A stretch of DNA of 64,000 nt from Sphingomonas turrisvirgatae (GCF_001721295.1 NZ_MDDS01000015.1:1-64000), one strand, 5' to 3'; shown: positions 51,973-61,420, counted from the first letter of the stretch. Program-made: numbers and translations. The notes: generated from the sequence alone by a model not told the origin.

Positions 51973-53736
51973 ATGTCCATCTCGACCGCCTTGCTCAACC
52001 GACTGCGCGACCTGACCGTCGCACGTCCTCGTCCAAAGCCCCTGCGCTACGGGCTGACGGTTGTGGTCATCGCAATGGTCGCAATCGTACAGGTCGTCCT
52101 CTTCGGATCGTCGGCACCCTGGTTCCTCTATACGCCGGCGGTCGTGCTGCTCACGCTGTTCCTCGGCCGCGGTCCCGGCGTCCTGGCCACCATAATCTCC
52201 TCGCTCGGCGCGGGATTGGTGGTCGCGCGGTCCGATCAGCCGCTGCTGCTCACGCCCGTTCATTGGAGCGCTTCCGTCATTTTCCTGCTGACCACGCTTG
52301 GGCTGGTCGTGCTGGTGGAGGCGTTGCGCACGGCGCTTCTCGATGCCGATCGGCTTCGCGAAGAGCGTGAAAAGGCGTTGGTCGTAACGGCCGAGCGTGA
52401 AGCGTTCCTGTCCGGCGTGCTCGGCAGCTCGACCGACTGCATCAAGGTGCTCGATCTAGACGGCAAACTGACCTTCATGAGCGAGGGCGGCCAGCGCGTC
52501 ATGGAGATCAGCGACTTCAACGACGTAGCCGGCTGTCCGTGGCCTGACTTCTGGCAGAATGCCGGCAACGCGGAAGCGAAGGCGGCGGTCGAGGCGGCTG
52601 GGAGAGGTGAGGCACACAGCTTTATCGGCAAGGCCGACACTTATCAGGGCACGCCCAAATGGTGGCACGTCGCGGTCAGTCCGATCGCGGGTCCAGAGGG
52701 GCACCCCGACCGCATCCTGTCTGTCTCGCGCGATATCACCGAGCTGCGCGCCAGCGAGGAGGAGCGCGAGCGTTTCGTCCGGCTGGCGGAGAACAGCGCC
52801 GATTTCGTCGGGATGGCACGAACGGACGGCAGCTTGTTCTATATGAACGATGCCGCCAAGCGGCTTGTCGGCCTGGAAGATGCCGACATCACCCGTCTGA
52901 TGATCGCTGACTTCTTCCCGCCCGAGCAGGTCGAGACGGTCGCGCGCGAGGTTCTGCCCGCGGCGGAGCGCGATGGGCATTGGGCGGGCGAGCTGGACTT
53001 CCGGCACTTTCGTACCGGCGAATTAATCCCTGTCCTCTACTCCGTCTTCCCGATCACCGACGCCAGTGGCGCGCTGATCGGCTACGGCACCGTCACCCGC
53101 GACTTCCGCGAGCGCCGGCGCGCTGAAGACGGCATGCGGCTGATGAACGGCGAGCTGGCGCACCGCCTCAAGAACGTGCTGGCGGTCGTCCAGTCGGTTG
53201 TCTCGCAGACGCTGCGCACCGCGCCTGACGCCGAAACGGCCAGCGAGAATCTCGGTGCGCGCCTGGTGGCGCTTGGAGCAGCAACCGACGTGCTGACGGG
53301 CAGCTCATGGCGTTCGGCCGATCTGCACGAGGTAGCGACGCGCGCGTTGGCGCCACATGGCAGTATCGGCGAGCGCATTCTGCTCGACGGACCCGCTGTT
53401 ACTCTGAAGCCTGAGGTGACGGTCGCCTTTGCGCTGGCGCTGCATGAACTTGCCACCAACGCCGCCAAGTACGGGGCGTTGGCGAACGGTGCCGGGACGG
53501 TAGTGCTTGAATGGAGTGTCACGGGGGAAGGCAATGACGCGATCCTGTCGATAGCCTGGCGCGAACAAGGCGGACCGCCGGTTTCGCCCCCGACGCGCAA
53601 GGGCTTCGGCTCGACTCTGATCGAGCGGTCGCTGCGCTCCTATTTCCGCGGCAAAGCCGCAACCGACTACCGGCCGGAGGGTTTGGTGTTTGAATTGGAA
53701 GCGCGGCTTGGAGATGCCGCAACAGTGAACGAGTAG
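51973..53736 (+). CDS. HWE-family sensor histidine kinase with PAS domains
   Basis: 587 residues from ATG 51973. The N-terminal ~110 residues hold about four membrane helices (TVVVIAMVAIVQVVLFG, VVLLTLFLG, VIFLLTTLGLVVLVEAL). Two PAS domains follow (about 145-270 and 275-390). The H-box is GELAHRLKNVLAVVQ, the ATP region LHELATNAAKYGAL, and SIAWREQGG carries the W-x-E signature that names HWE kinases. It would phosphorylate a receiver; the next gene, 5 bp on, encodes one. A start at 51901 would lie in IS-flanking DNA and is rejected. Confidence 0.85.
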   Translation: MSISTALLNRLRDLTVARPRPKPLRYGLTVVVIAMVAIVQVVLFGSSAPWFLYTPAVVLLTLFLGRGPGVLATIISSLGAGLVVARSDQPLLLTPVHWSASVIFLLTTLGLVVLVEALRTALLDADRLREEREKALVVTAEREAFLSGVLGSSTDCIKVLDLDGKLTFMSEGGQRVMEISDFNDVAGCPWPDFWQNAGNAEAKAAVEAAGRGEAHSFIGKADTYQGTPKWWHVAVSPIAGPEGHPDRILSVSRDITELRASEEERERFVRLAENSADFVGMARTDGSLFYMNDAAKRLVGLEDADITRLMIADFFPPEQVETVAREVLPAAERDGHWAGELDFRHFRTGELIPVLYSVFPITDASGALIGYGTVTRDFRERRRAEDGMRLMNGELAHRLKNVLAVVQSVVSQTLRTAPDAETASENLGARLVALGAATDVLTGSSWRSADLHEVATRALAPHGSIGERILLDGPAVTLKPEVTVAFALALHELATNAAKYGALANGAGTVVLEWSVTGEGNDAILSIAWREQGGPPVSPPTRKGFGSTLIERSLRSYFRGKAATDYRPEGLVFELEARLGDAATVNE

Positions 53737-53741
53737 ACGGC

Positions 53742-54125
53742 GTGGGACAGAGCAAGCCGATCGGCAGCAACACCATTCTGATTGTTGAAGGCGAAGCGCT
53801 GGTGCGGTTCGACATGACCGCTTTTTTCGAGGAGCGCGATTGGCGCGTGTTCGAGGCGGAGGATGCGGATCAGGCAATAGAGGTTCTCGACCAGCGCACC
53901 GACATACGGGTGGTACTGATCGACGCGACCGTCAGCGGTCGCATGGATGGGCTGAAGCTCGCCCACTACGTGCGCGAACGCTTCCCGCCGACGCTATTAT
54001 TCATCGTGTCCGGTCAGGCCCCGGTGCCGCAGGAAGCCCTGCCCCAGCGGGCGACGTTCCTGCCAAAGCCGTTCGATCTTCATCGTGTGATGCGTCAGAT
54101 CGAACAAAGTCCTGTTACTCCGTAA
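53742..54125 (+). CDS. Single-domain response regulator
   Basis: 127 residues from GTG 53742. The receiver fold shows ILIVEGEALVRFD, VVLIDATVSGRMDGL with the phosphoacceptor Asp, and FLPKPFDLHRV with the Lys. In the acidic pocket the usual E-D pair is E-G, which may weaken metal binding. There is no output domain. It follows the HWE kinase by 5 bp and is its likely partner. Confidence 0.78.
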   Translation: MGQSKPIGSNTILIVEGEALVRFDMTAFFEERDWRVFEAEDADQAIEVLDQRTDIRVVLIDATVSGRMDGLKLAHYVRERFPPTLLFIVSGQAPVPQEALPQRATFLPKPFDLHRVMRQIEQSPVTP

Positions 54126-54201
54126 TCACCGCCCTCATTGCGTGCGCCTGGTCGCGTTGGCGGGGTGATGAACAAAGCCTGCCTCCGGTCATTACTTCCG
54201 G

Positions 54202-54597
54202 ATGGCTGATGATTTCGATGCTCCTTTCGCGCTCGTCGTCGATGACGACGGGATCATCCGCATGTATGCCTGCGACATCCTGTCGGATGCCGGCTTTCGT
54301 CCTCTCGAAGCAGAGAATGTTGATGAGGCTCTGAGCGTACTGGAACAGCACGCCGGCGACATAACCCTGCTCTTCACTGACGTGCAGATGCCGGGCGGAC
54401 GAGGCGGTTTCGACCTGGCCAGAGAAGCCGCGGAACGCTGACCTGACATTGAAATACTCGTTGCTCCCGGTGCGGCTAAGCCCGGTCCCGAAGGCCTCCC
54501 GCCAAATGCAGTTTTCGTGGGAAAGCCGTTCAGCGCGCAAGTGGTGAAGCTCGCTTGCACGAACTACTGCCGGAAGGTGAGAAGCCTGAACCGTTGA
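54202..54597 (+). pseudogene. Receiver domain protein, split by one TGA
   Basis: The frame spans 131 codons with a single TGA at 54439-54441. Before it: ALVVDDDGIIRMYACD and LLFTDVQMPGGRGGFDLA (phosphoacceptor Asp). After it, in frame: PDIEILVAPGAAKPGPEG, then FVGKPFSAQVV with the conserved Lys. Relatives have Trp before P-D-I, so TGG to TGA is the likely change. The truncated 79-residue product lacks the last strands. It is the third gene of the kinase cluster. Confidence 0.7.
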
Positions 54598-54805
54598 AGA
54601 AGCACGCCGCTCAAGGGTGAGACAGGCTGAGATTGGTGTAACAACCGAACGATTGTAACACATAGAAAGGAATTACTTGGCTCTTGGCTGATTTAACAAT
54701 GTAAAAGGCCTCAGTGCATTATTGGGACATAGATTCACGGTAGGCTGGACGTGATCCTGTCTTCAATGGAACGAATGCCCGCTTCTCCTGTTGATTTTGA
54801 AAATC

Positions 54806-56287
54806 ATGCGAAGGACACATGCCTTGCCTTTTCGGACTGCCCGCTCGTTCCCTGCCAAGTTAGCAGGGACGCTGCTCCTAAGCTGTGTTTCTGCCGCGAC
54901 GCCGTTGATTGCGCAGGAGCCGCCTGCGACGGAACAGGCCAGCGTGCCACCAACCGAAGACGCGTCCTTGACCGCCGAAGAGGCCTTGGTGCTCGACGGG
55001 AAAGCCTATGCCGAGCGTTTCGGCGTCTCGCTCGAAGAAGCAATGCGGCGCGTGACGATCATGGCAGGTACGAGCGAGCAAATCGAGGCTATTCAACAGG
55101 AGTTCAATCAAGAGCTGTCCGGCGCTTACTTCGACAATAGTAACAACTTCGGGCTGGTCCTTCGTCTCACGGGTGCCGAAGCGCGGCAGCAGCGAAGGCT
55201 GGAGCGTCGCGCGATCAAGCGTGATGCCCGGCAAGAGCGTCGAGATGCAAGAAGGTCTGAGCGACAAGCCGCGAGGGCGGTTGATCGTCAGGGCCGGCGC
55301 ATCACAGACGCAGAACTTGCTCAGGCTGAGCAGGTTATCGGCTCCGATGTGTCGACGACTGTCAGATTCGTGCCAAATGCCCGCTCGACCCGAAGGGCGG
55401 CCCTTAGGGCGATCGAGCGTAATGGTCGGCAAATCAAGGAATTGCTGCCGGCAAGTCAGTCAACCGGATATGATGAGAAGACTGGAGAGATCGTTGTTGC
55501 GGTCGTCGGCACCGAAAACTCCGTTGCAGAAGCAACTCGAAGCCAGCTCGCCACCCTGCTGGGGGTGCCAACAAGGGTGGAGTATCTAGCGAAACCCGTC
55601 GGGCCGACCGCGGCACGCGGTGGGACAGCGCTTCAGAACGCAAGCGGAGGTGCGCGGTGCACGGCTGGCTTTATCGGGTATGATTCAAGCAATCGCCCGG
55701 GCATTATAACGGCCGGTCATTGTGAGAAGCTGGCGCCAGGCACGTTCACGTATGTCGATACCGACGGCAAGCGCTACAATCTGATCACCGACACGTCTTC
55801 GGTCGTCTACGATTCCAAGCGCGATTTCCTCTTCCTGAGATTTCCAACTGGCCTGACCGGGCTGCCGCAGTTCATCGGGAATAAGGGTGAGAGTCCGCGG
55901 TCGTTGACGGGCCGTCGAACCCTTGCATCTACCGAAGCCAAGATTACGGATGGCACGCCCCAAGGGAGCTGGATCTGCTTTTACGGCGTGACCTCGAGCC
56001 CGACCTACGGTCAGGGATGTGGTGAAGTATACTGGAAATACATCGACTATACCCATCCGACGGCCTCGCCGGGGACCGGTCCCAGCTACTACGCCACGAT
56101 CATCGGACCAACGACGGGACTTCGCTGCGGACCCGGAGATAGCGGCGGCCCCGTGTTTGCTTGGCAGACAGCGTTCGGCGTCGTCACTGCTTGTAGCGAA
56201 AATTCCTACAACGCCGGCAAGGATTCGGTTTTGTACTACTCCAGCACTGACGCCGCATACGCGGCAGGCTACCGGCTTGCCTACTAG
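54806..56287 (+). CDS. Secreted S1-family (trypsin-fold) serine protease
   Basis: 493 residues from ATG 54806. A signal peptide is likely (AKLAGTLLLSCVSAATPLIA, cut near AQ). Residues ~45-250 form a pro-region with an Arg-rich helical segment (about residues 130-165). The mature protease carries the triad as ITAGHCE (His), RDFLFLRF (Asp) and CGPGDSGGPVF (Ser), with paired Cys near each, resembling alpha-lytic-type proteases with N-terminal pro-domains. It would be exported and self-processed. A small lipoprotein gene starts 9 bp later. Confidence 0.78.
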   Translation: MRRTHALPFRTARSFPAKLAGTLLLSCVSAATPLIAQEPPATEQASVPPTEDASLTAEEALVLDGKAYAERFGVSLEEAMRRVTIMAGTSEQIEAIQQEFNQELSGAYFDNSNNFGLVLRLTGAEARQQRRLERRAIKRDARQERRDARRSERQAARAVDRQGRRITDAELAQAEQVIGSDVSTTVRFVPNARSTRRAALRAIERNGRQIKELLPASQSTGYDEKTGEIVVAVVGTENSVAEATRSQLATLLGVPTRVEYLAKPVGPTAARGGTALQNASGGARCTAGFIGYDSSNRPGIITAGHCEKLAPGTFTYVDTDGKRYNLITDTSSVVYDSKRDFLFLRFPTGLTGLPQFIGNKGESPRSLTGRRTLASTEAKITDGTPQGSWICFYGVTSSPTYGQGCGEVYWKYIDYTHPTASPGTGPSYYATIIGPTTGLRCGPGDSGGPVFAWQTAFGVVTACSENSYNAGKDSVLYYSSTDAAYAAGYRLAY

Positions 56288-56296
56288 GAAGAAGCT

Positions 56297-56788
56297 ATGA
56301 GAACTGTATTGGCGGCTGTCGTTTTGCTTTCATCGGCATGCTCATCAGGCAGCGATGGCACTTCTGCGCCCAATCGTGCTGCAGTGGCGACTGAGTCAGA
56401 TCCAGGCATACATGGCAAAGGAGCGTCCGAGACAGTCATGCTGCTTCAATACGACCAGCAGCCAACCGCCAACGGCGGGCCGCCATCCGCCGGGCCAATG
56501 GCGCGAGTTGAGGGCATTTTGGAAGCAAACGGCAGCTGCATCCGGCTTCGGATGCAAACCGAAGCCGTCCCCTTGGTCTTCGAAAAGGGGACGGCTGTAT
56601 CTGCCAACGCGAACGGCATCCGTCTGACAAATGGTGAAGTCGTCCCCTTCGGCGCTAAAGTCGAGCTAGCTGGTTCTCGGGTTAACGATCGACAGGGCAC
56701 GTATCCGATGGACGGGGTTGCGGAGGCGTGCAGCACCCGTGATGCTATTCTCGTAACTGCTGGCACTCTTCGTCGCTTGACCAATTAG
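56297..56788 (+). CDS. Small lipoprotein
   Basis: 163 residues. A short hydrophobic start ends in the lipobox LSSAC, so the protein is probably lipid-anchored in the envelope. The rest is beta-rich (ARVEGILEANGSCIRLRMQT) without a named family. It directly follows the secreted protease and may be an immunity or inhibitor partner, which is only inference. Confidence 0.6.
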   Translation: MRTVLAAVVLLSSACSSGSDGTSAPNRAAVATESDPGIHGKGASETVMLLQYDQQPTANGGPPSAGPMARVEGILEANGSCIRLRMQTEAVPLVFEKGTAVSANANGIRLTNGEVVPFGAKVELAGSRVNDRQGTYPMDGVAEACSTRDAILVTAGTLRRLTN

Positions 56789-56816
56789 CCGCAGGCCACC
56801 TCTTGGGCGCGCAGCG

Positions 56817-57770
56817 CTACGACAAAACGGTAAGTCCGGTAGGTTCGGCTGCAAACCCACCACCGCGCAGCGAGCGAAGTCGATACTGTGTGCCTTTGAC
56901 TCCGAGATTGCCGAAGACGGCTGTCGCCATGAAGGTGATTGCGTCGCCGAGGTGTTCGACCTTCACGGTATACAGGACCGCCTGTTCGCGCGTTGCAGCA
57001 TTTCGAGGCACTGTATCCATCGAGCATTCCGAGGCCGGCAGCACTGGCAATCCGATGCTCGGCGCGAGGAGTTTGATTACGAAGGCAGGAGCGTCGCGCA
57101 TTCCGTTGTCTTGTGCACCCTGAAATCCCAAGCAAACCGCCTTCGCTTCGGTGAGCGGTGCCCCCTGGGCCAAGGCTTGACCGAACATTGCGATCAACTG
57201 CCGGTCGCTGATCCCCTCGCCACTGCCAGATCCGACAAGTGCAAGTCGATCCCCTGCGGGTAACTGGGCGTCCACAGCGATAGGCGGCGGCAGCAGACGA
57301 AGCGACGCGGTCCTCCCGTCCTTGAAGCCAATCTTCAGAGTCCGACCATCGCGCACCCAAGTTTGGGCAGTCATCATCCGGTTCCAAAAACGATTACCAA
57401 GCTCGCTGGAAGCGTCGTCAAGGCATCGCATCGCGGTAAAAATGGGCAACGGCACAGTGTTGACGTTTGGAGAGATGGCGAAACGGCCCTGATGCCATCG
57501 CATAGGGCTCCCGCCCTCGTTGCACGCTGCCGTGCCGCCGATCGAGCCATCGCGTCCGAACGATATGGTCGCTGCTGCGGGCTTCGTCGTCGGCACCTGC
57601 GCGCCGTCAAGCGCAACAAGTTCCCAGTTCGTCTTGGCGATGGTTTCGTCGACGGGCTTTGTGCCTGTATCCTTGGCTCGATTGTCCGAGCAGCCCGGCG
57701 GGATCCCCAGCACGGCAAGTGCCACCGTTAGTATTCTGAGCGAACTTGCATGGTCTCGAAAGGCCATCAT
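56817..57770 (-). CDS. META-domain lipoprotein
   Basis: 317 residues. The signal sequence LTVALAVLGIPPGC ends at a lipobox-like Cys. Residues ~48-145 match the META/HslJ domain (NWELVALDGAQVP, then ATISFGRDGSIGGTAACN). The C-terminal ~160 residues are unassigned. META proteins are envelope stress proteins. It converges with the small lipoprotein gene (28 bp) and overlaps the resolvase stop by 4 bp. Confidence 0.7.
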   Translation of the reverse strand: MMAFRDHASSLRILTVALAVLGIPPGCSDNRAKDTGTKPVDETIAKTNWELVALDGAQVPTTKPAAATISFGRDGSIGGTAACNEGGSPMRWHQGRFAISPNVNTVPLPIFTAMRCLDDASSELGNRFWNRMMTAQTWVRDGRTLKIGFKDGRTASLRLLPPPIAVDAQLPAGDRLALVGSGSGEGISDRQLIAMFGQALAQGAPLTEAKAVCLGFQGAQDNGMRDAPAFVIKLLAPSIGLPVLPASECSMDTVPRNAATREQAVLYTVKVEHLGDAITFMATAVFGNLGVKGTQYRLRSLRGGGFAAEPTGLTVLS

Positions 57771-58375
57771 GTTAGTCCCGTCTTTATGGCTTTTTCACCC
57801 GCGCGTCGATGCTCGGCGACAATGCGCGATACGGTTGGCTCGCTGACATCGTAAAGCCGCGCCATCTCGGCGCCCGACTTCCGCCCCGAGATCACCGAGT
57901 CCGCAATCTCACGGCGCTTCTTGGCGTCGAGCTTGCGGCGGCGCCCGCCGATACGGCCCTCGATCCGCGCCTGCGCGAGCCCCGCCGATGTCCGCTCGCG
58001 GATCATCGCACGCTCGAACTCGGCGAAGCTGCTGACCATCTGCATCATCATGCGACCCGCCGGCGTGGTCGTGTCGATGCTTTCGGTCAGCGATCGGAAC
58101 CCCGCACCCGCGTCCTCGATCTTCTCCATCAGGTGCAGCAGGTCTTTCAGGCTCCGGGAAAGACGGTCGAGCTTCCACACGACGACGACGTCGCCGTCGC
58201 GCAGCTGGCCGACGAGTTCCTGAAGCTTGGGCCGATCCCAGCGTCCGCCGCTTGCGGTCTCCTCAAACGTGCGCCGACAACCCGCCGCCTTGAGCGCGCG
58301 CGCCTGCGCGGCGTTCGACTGGTCGTCGCCCTTCGACACCCGGGCATAGCCGATCAGATACGGCTCGGCGCTCAA
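57767..58375 (-). CDS. tnpR: Tn3-type resolvase
   Basis: 202 residues from a TTG start: AGGAGG lies right before it and the nearby ATG (58377-58379) is out of frame. The catalytic domain begins YLIGYARVSKGDDQ with Ser in ARVSKG, then VVVWKLDRLSRS and MMMQMVSSFAEFERAMIRERT. The C-terminal helix-turn-helix is SGAEMARLYDVSEPTVSRIV. It resolves Tn3 cointegrates at a res site, normally in the gap to tnpA. The tnpA partner here is truncated. Confidence 0.85.
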   Translation of the reverse strand: MSAEPYLIGYARVSKGDDQSNAAQARALKAAGCRRTFEETASGGRWDRPKLQELVGQLRDGDVVVVWKLDRLSRSLKDLLHLMEKIEDAGAGFRSLTESIDTTTPAGRMMMQMVSSFAEFERAMIRERTSAGLAQARIEGRIGGRRRKLDAKKRREIADSVISGRKSGAEMARLYDVSEPTVSRIVAEHRRAGEKAIKTGLT

Positions 58376-58504
58376 ACATCCTCCTTTCGCAAACGAACGT
58401 TTACATGGCCGATCGCCGGCTCACGCAAAACCGCGACGTTGCGTCTTGCAATATCCTCTTTCAAAACGGACGCCAATGGCAAGTAGTTTTTGAGAGGTTC
58501 AGCA
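58376..58504. promoter_or_regulatory. Probable res site and divergent tnpR-tnpA promoters
   Basis: 129 bp between divergent tnpR and tnpA, the usual place for res subsites I-III. AAACGAACGTTT-like and GCGACGTTGCG-like partial palindromes are visible, but subsites cannot be fixed by eye. Confidence 0.5.
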
Positions 58505-58795
58505 ATGCCTGCGCGCATACCGATGACCGAACGGCAGCGTAGCGCACTGCTCGCCTTGCCCGAGACCGAGGACGAGGTGGTCCGGCACCACAACTTCGAC
58601 GCCGACGACCTTGCCGCCATCGCCGAAGCGCGGACGCCGGAGACCCGGCTCGGCTATGCGCTCCAGCTCGCGTGCCTCCGCTACCCGGGACGGCATCTGC
58701 GGAGGGGCGAGCGGCTACCGGCCATCATGCTCGACCATGTAGCCGAGCAGGTCGGCGTCGATGCCGCCGCGATCACGTCCTTCGCACGGCGGATG
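58505..58795 (+). pseudogene. Tn3-family transposase TnpA, N-terminal fragment
   Basis: About 97 residues (PMTERQRSALLALPETEDEV, then HHNFDADDLAAIAEARTPET and RLGYALQLACLRYPGRHL) match the start of Tn3-family TnpA (DUF4158). After SFARR the homology ends and the frame continues without family resemblance to 58885. The ~900-residue remainder, including the DDE core, is gone. Confidence 0.75.
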
Positions 58796-59363
58796 AGCGC
58801 TTCCTTCCGCGTCGTCTCCGGCCTGTCCCCCTCCCCGATGACGTGGTGCAACGCGAGGTCGATCGTATCGAGCAGATCGAGGTGATGCGCCTCTGGCGCT
58901 CCCCGCGCCAGGTTGTCGCCGAGGAGATCGAAGACGCCGGCTTGCGGCAAGTGCTGGACAGCCTTGCCATCGCTATCGAGAAGCAAGAGTCTCAAAAAAA
59001 TGGTCAACCACTCCTAGATTCATATGATCTGAGAACGAATGGAGTTGGCCTAGTCGGCCAACACCCTAACGCCTGATGGCGAGTACAGTCCTAACCGACC
59101 GGACCGCACAAACCACAAACGGCAAGACCAAGCGGCAAGGTTGGACGCGCCGCTTCGCGTCGCGATGCTCCCGAAGGGAGCAAGCGTTTACCGTCGCGCT
59201 GAAATTGCCGCCTTTGTGCCCGGTGCAGCCGTTTTGGGTGCGTCATCGCGACCGTAGCGCCATGCTGAGCACCAACTTGCGATTGAAAACGCAGCCCACC
59301 TGGTAACTAATGCGCGATTCAGCGGTTAATGGACCGTCAGCATCTTGCTGCTAGGTGGTCGGC
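58796..59363. other. 568-bp junction region without an intact gene
   Basis: The first ~280 bp hold an open stretch in another frame (VPLPDDVVQREVDRIEQIEV, then RLWRSPRQVVAEEIEDAGL) that looks like the 3' end of an unidentified gene, stopping at 59076. Further on there is a perfect inverted repeat GTTGGCC/GGCCAAC with a 5-base loop at 59044-59062. The remainder shows nothing I recognise. Confidence 0.45.
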
Positions 59364-59481
59364 ATGCCCCAAGCGACACTTCAGGCCTGGCTTTCACTCT
59401 ATGCCGCGGTCGGCGTCATGGTGGCGCTGTGCGCTGTCCTCGCGATGATAAAGACCGCCTACGATTATCGTCTGGGAACTA
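59364..59481 (+). pseudogene. Small two-helix membrane protein gene, 5' part, interrupted by IS
   Basis: Codes for 39 residues with a transmembrane helix (LYAAVGVMVALCAVLAMIK) ending in YDYRLGT. The IS5-family element follows. Removing it with one TA copy joins this part to 62433-62590 and gives a continuous 91-residue protein. Confidence 0.7.
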
Positions 59482-59542
59482 GGGTCAGGACCCATTGATG
59501 TGAGGACGACGATCTGATTCAGGCTCCGTGAGGAGACTGGTG

Positions 59543-59872
59543 ATGAGCGACCTGTTTTGGCTGACCGACGAGCAGATGGATCGGCTGCGTCCGTTCTTTC
59601 CCAAGAGCCACGGCAAGCCGCGCGTCGATGACCGCAGGGTGTTAAGCGGCATCGTGTTCGTCAACCGCAACGGGCTGCGCTGGCGCGATGCGCCAGCCGC
59701 CTACGGCCCGCCCAAGACGCTCTATAACCGGTGGAAGCGCTGGGGAGAGGCAGGCGTGTTCACGCGAATGATGGAAGGCTTGGCAACGGCGGATGCTGAG
59801 CCGAAGACAGTGATGATCGACGCGACCTACCTCAAGGCGCACCGCACGGCATCAAGCCTGCGAGTAAAAAAG
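59543..59872 (+). pseudogene. IS5-family transposase, N-terminal half
   Basis: 110 codons: WLTDEQMDRLRPFFPKSHGK, then GLRWRDAPAAYGPPKTLYNR, and the first catalytic Asp in VMIDATYLKAHRTA. The sequence is normal up to codon AAG at 59870-59872, where IS110-associated DNA begins. Confidence 0.82.
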
Positions 59873-59943
59873 ATCCCATGGGCGCGGGCTGGCGCCGGTT
59901 GAGGCAGACTGACCTTCCCGCTTTGTCGTGAAGGAGGTCGCCC

Positions 59944-61098
59944 GTGTCCATTCCGTCCCATGCCGCCGTCAGCACGCAGCTGAACGCCATCTTCGTGTCG
60001 CTTGAGCTGAGCCGTTCCACCTGGCTGGTGACGTCGCTGTCGCCAGGACGCGGCGAGCGCATCTCGCGGCATCAGGTGAAGGGAAGCGACGTGCCGGCAC
60101 TCCTGGAGCGGTTCGCGCAGTTGCAGGCGAAGGCGCGGGAACGGACAGGCGAGCAGTATCCGTTGGTCGTCATCCAGGAGGCGGGGCTGGACGGCTTCTG
60201 GATACACCGCTGCCTTGTGCGCGAGGGTATCGAGAGCCACGTCGTCGACGCCGCCTCGATCGCGGCCTCGCGGCGCAGCCGGCGCGCGAAAACGGACAAG
60301 CTGGACGGGGAGGCGCTGGTCCGCACGTTACTCGCCTACAAGCGCGGCGAGCCGCGGGTCTGCGCGATGGTGACGGTGCCGAGCGCGGAGGACGAGGACC
60401 GCCGGCGCGTCTGCCGCGAGCGGCGCTCGCTGGTAGTCGAGCGCATCCGGCACATCAACCGGGTCAAGGGCCTGCTGTTCGCACAAGGGGTTGGCGACTA
60501 CGAGCCGCTACGCACCAACCGGCGGGCGCGGTTGGAAGAGCTTGTCACCGGCGACGGGCGGCCGCTGCCCTGTCATGTGAAGCGCGAGATCGAGCGCGAA
60601 CTGGACCGGCTGGAGCTGGTCATGCGCCAGATCAAGGAGGTCGAGCGCGAACGCGACGCCATGCTGGAGGCGGCGACGGACGAGGCAGCCGAGCCGGCCA
60701 GCGCCCACCTGCTCCAGCTCCGCGGCATCGGACCCGAGTTCGCCGGCGTGCTGCACGCCGAAGCCTTCTTCCGCAGCTTCAGCAACCGGCGGCAGGTCGC
60801 CTGCTATGCGGGCCTCGCGCCATCGCCGTGGCAGAGTGGCAGCATGGACCGCGAGCAGGGCGTGTCCAAGGCCGGCAACAAGCGGTTGCGCGTGACCATG
60901 ATCCAGGTCGCCTGGTTGTGGCTGCGGCATCAGCCGGAGTCCGAGCTGACCCGCTGGTACGCGGAGCGGGTGCAGGCGAACGGCGGTCGCGTGCGGCGCG
61001 TGATGATCGTGGCGCTCGCCCGCAAGCTGCTGATCGCGCTGTGGCAGTTCAGCTCGGCCGGCGTCGTGCCCAAGGGCGCGCTGCTGAAGGCGGCCTGA
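59944..61098 (+). CDS. IS110-family DEDD transposase
   Basis: 384 residues. The N-terminal RuvC-like part includes FVSLELSRSTWLV and YPLVVIQEAGLDGFWIHRCL; SRRAKTDKLDGEAL carries the D-x-x-D/K region. The C-terminal transposase_20 domain has LRGIGPEFAGVLHAEAF, then YAGLAPSPWQSG with the catalytic Ser region of IS110 enzymes. These recombinases use a structured RNA made from their own non-coding end to choose target and donor sites. The upstream flank inside the insert is only 71 bp and the downstream flank is longer. Confidence 0.85.
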   Translation: MSIPSHAAVSTQLNAIFVSLELSRSTWLVTSLSPGRGERISRHQVKGSDVPALLERFAQLQAKARERTGEQYPLVVIQEAGLDGFWIHRCLVREGIESHVVDAASIAASRRSRRAKTDKLDGEALVRTLLAYKRGEPRVCAMVTVPSAEDEDRRRVCRERRSLVVERIRHINRVKGLLFAQGVGDYEPLRTNRRARLEELVTGDGRPLPCHVKREIERELDRLELVMRQIKEVERERDAMLEAATDEAAEPASAHLLQLRGIGPEFAGVLHAEAFFRSFSNRRQVACYAGLAPSPWQSGSMDREQGVSKAGNKRLRVTMIQVAWLWLRHQPESELTRWYAERVQANGGRVRRVMIVALARKLLIALWQFSSAGVVPKGALLKAA

Positions 61099-61385
61099 GC
61101 GAGCTACCCTATACGAGTTCCCGCAGGGCATCGCCCCTGCCGGATCCAGGTGGACGGACCGTCGGCCCCTCTTGGCTTCACTCGCCGACAAAAAGGTTGG
61201 TCCCGTCTCCTGAGCCAGACCCGACGCAAGCGGGATTGTGGTGCGGCCGCGCACGAGCGGCGACCGGATGTGAGGTTAGAGCGGACCGGTCAGCGGGACG
61301 CTTGTTGCAACAGGCTCAGACCAGTGATCCGAGAATCGAGGAGGACGACCATGGCCTGACGCTCTGACCATCCCTGACGATTGAT
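61099..61385 (+). ncRNA. Candidate bridge-RNA region of the IS110-family element
   Basis: About 290 bp after the transposase stop contain no gene but several short self-complementary blocks (for example CCCGCAGGGCATCGCCCCTGC near 61123, and GGCCGCGCACGAGCGGC-like pairing near 61243). IS1111-type members of the family carry their bridge RNA downstream of the transposase, which fits. No RNA boundaries or guide loops can be set by eye. Confidence 0.35.
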
Positions 61386-61420
61386 CTGGATTGGCGACGA
61401 CAAAGCGATAAGCTGGCGTC

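Noticed and set aside
59076..59306. Small open frame in the junction region
   Set aside because: No ribosome-binding site, no homology, composition typical of chance frames.
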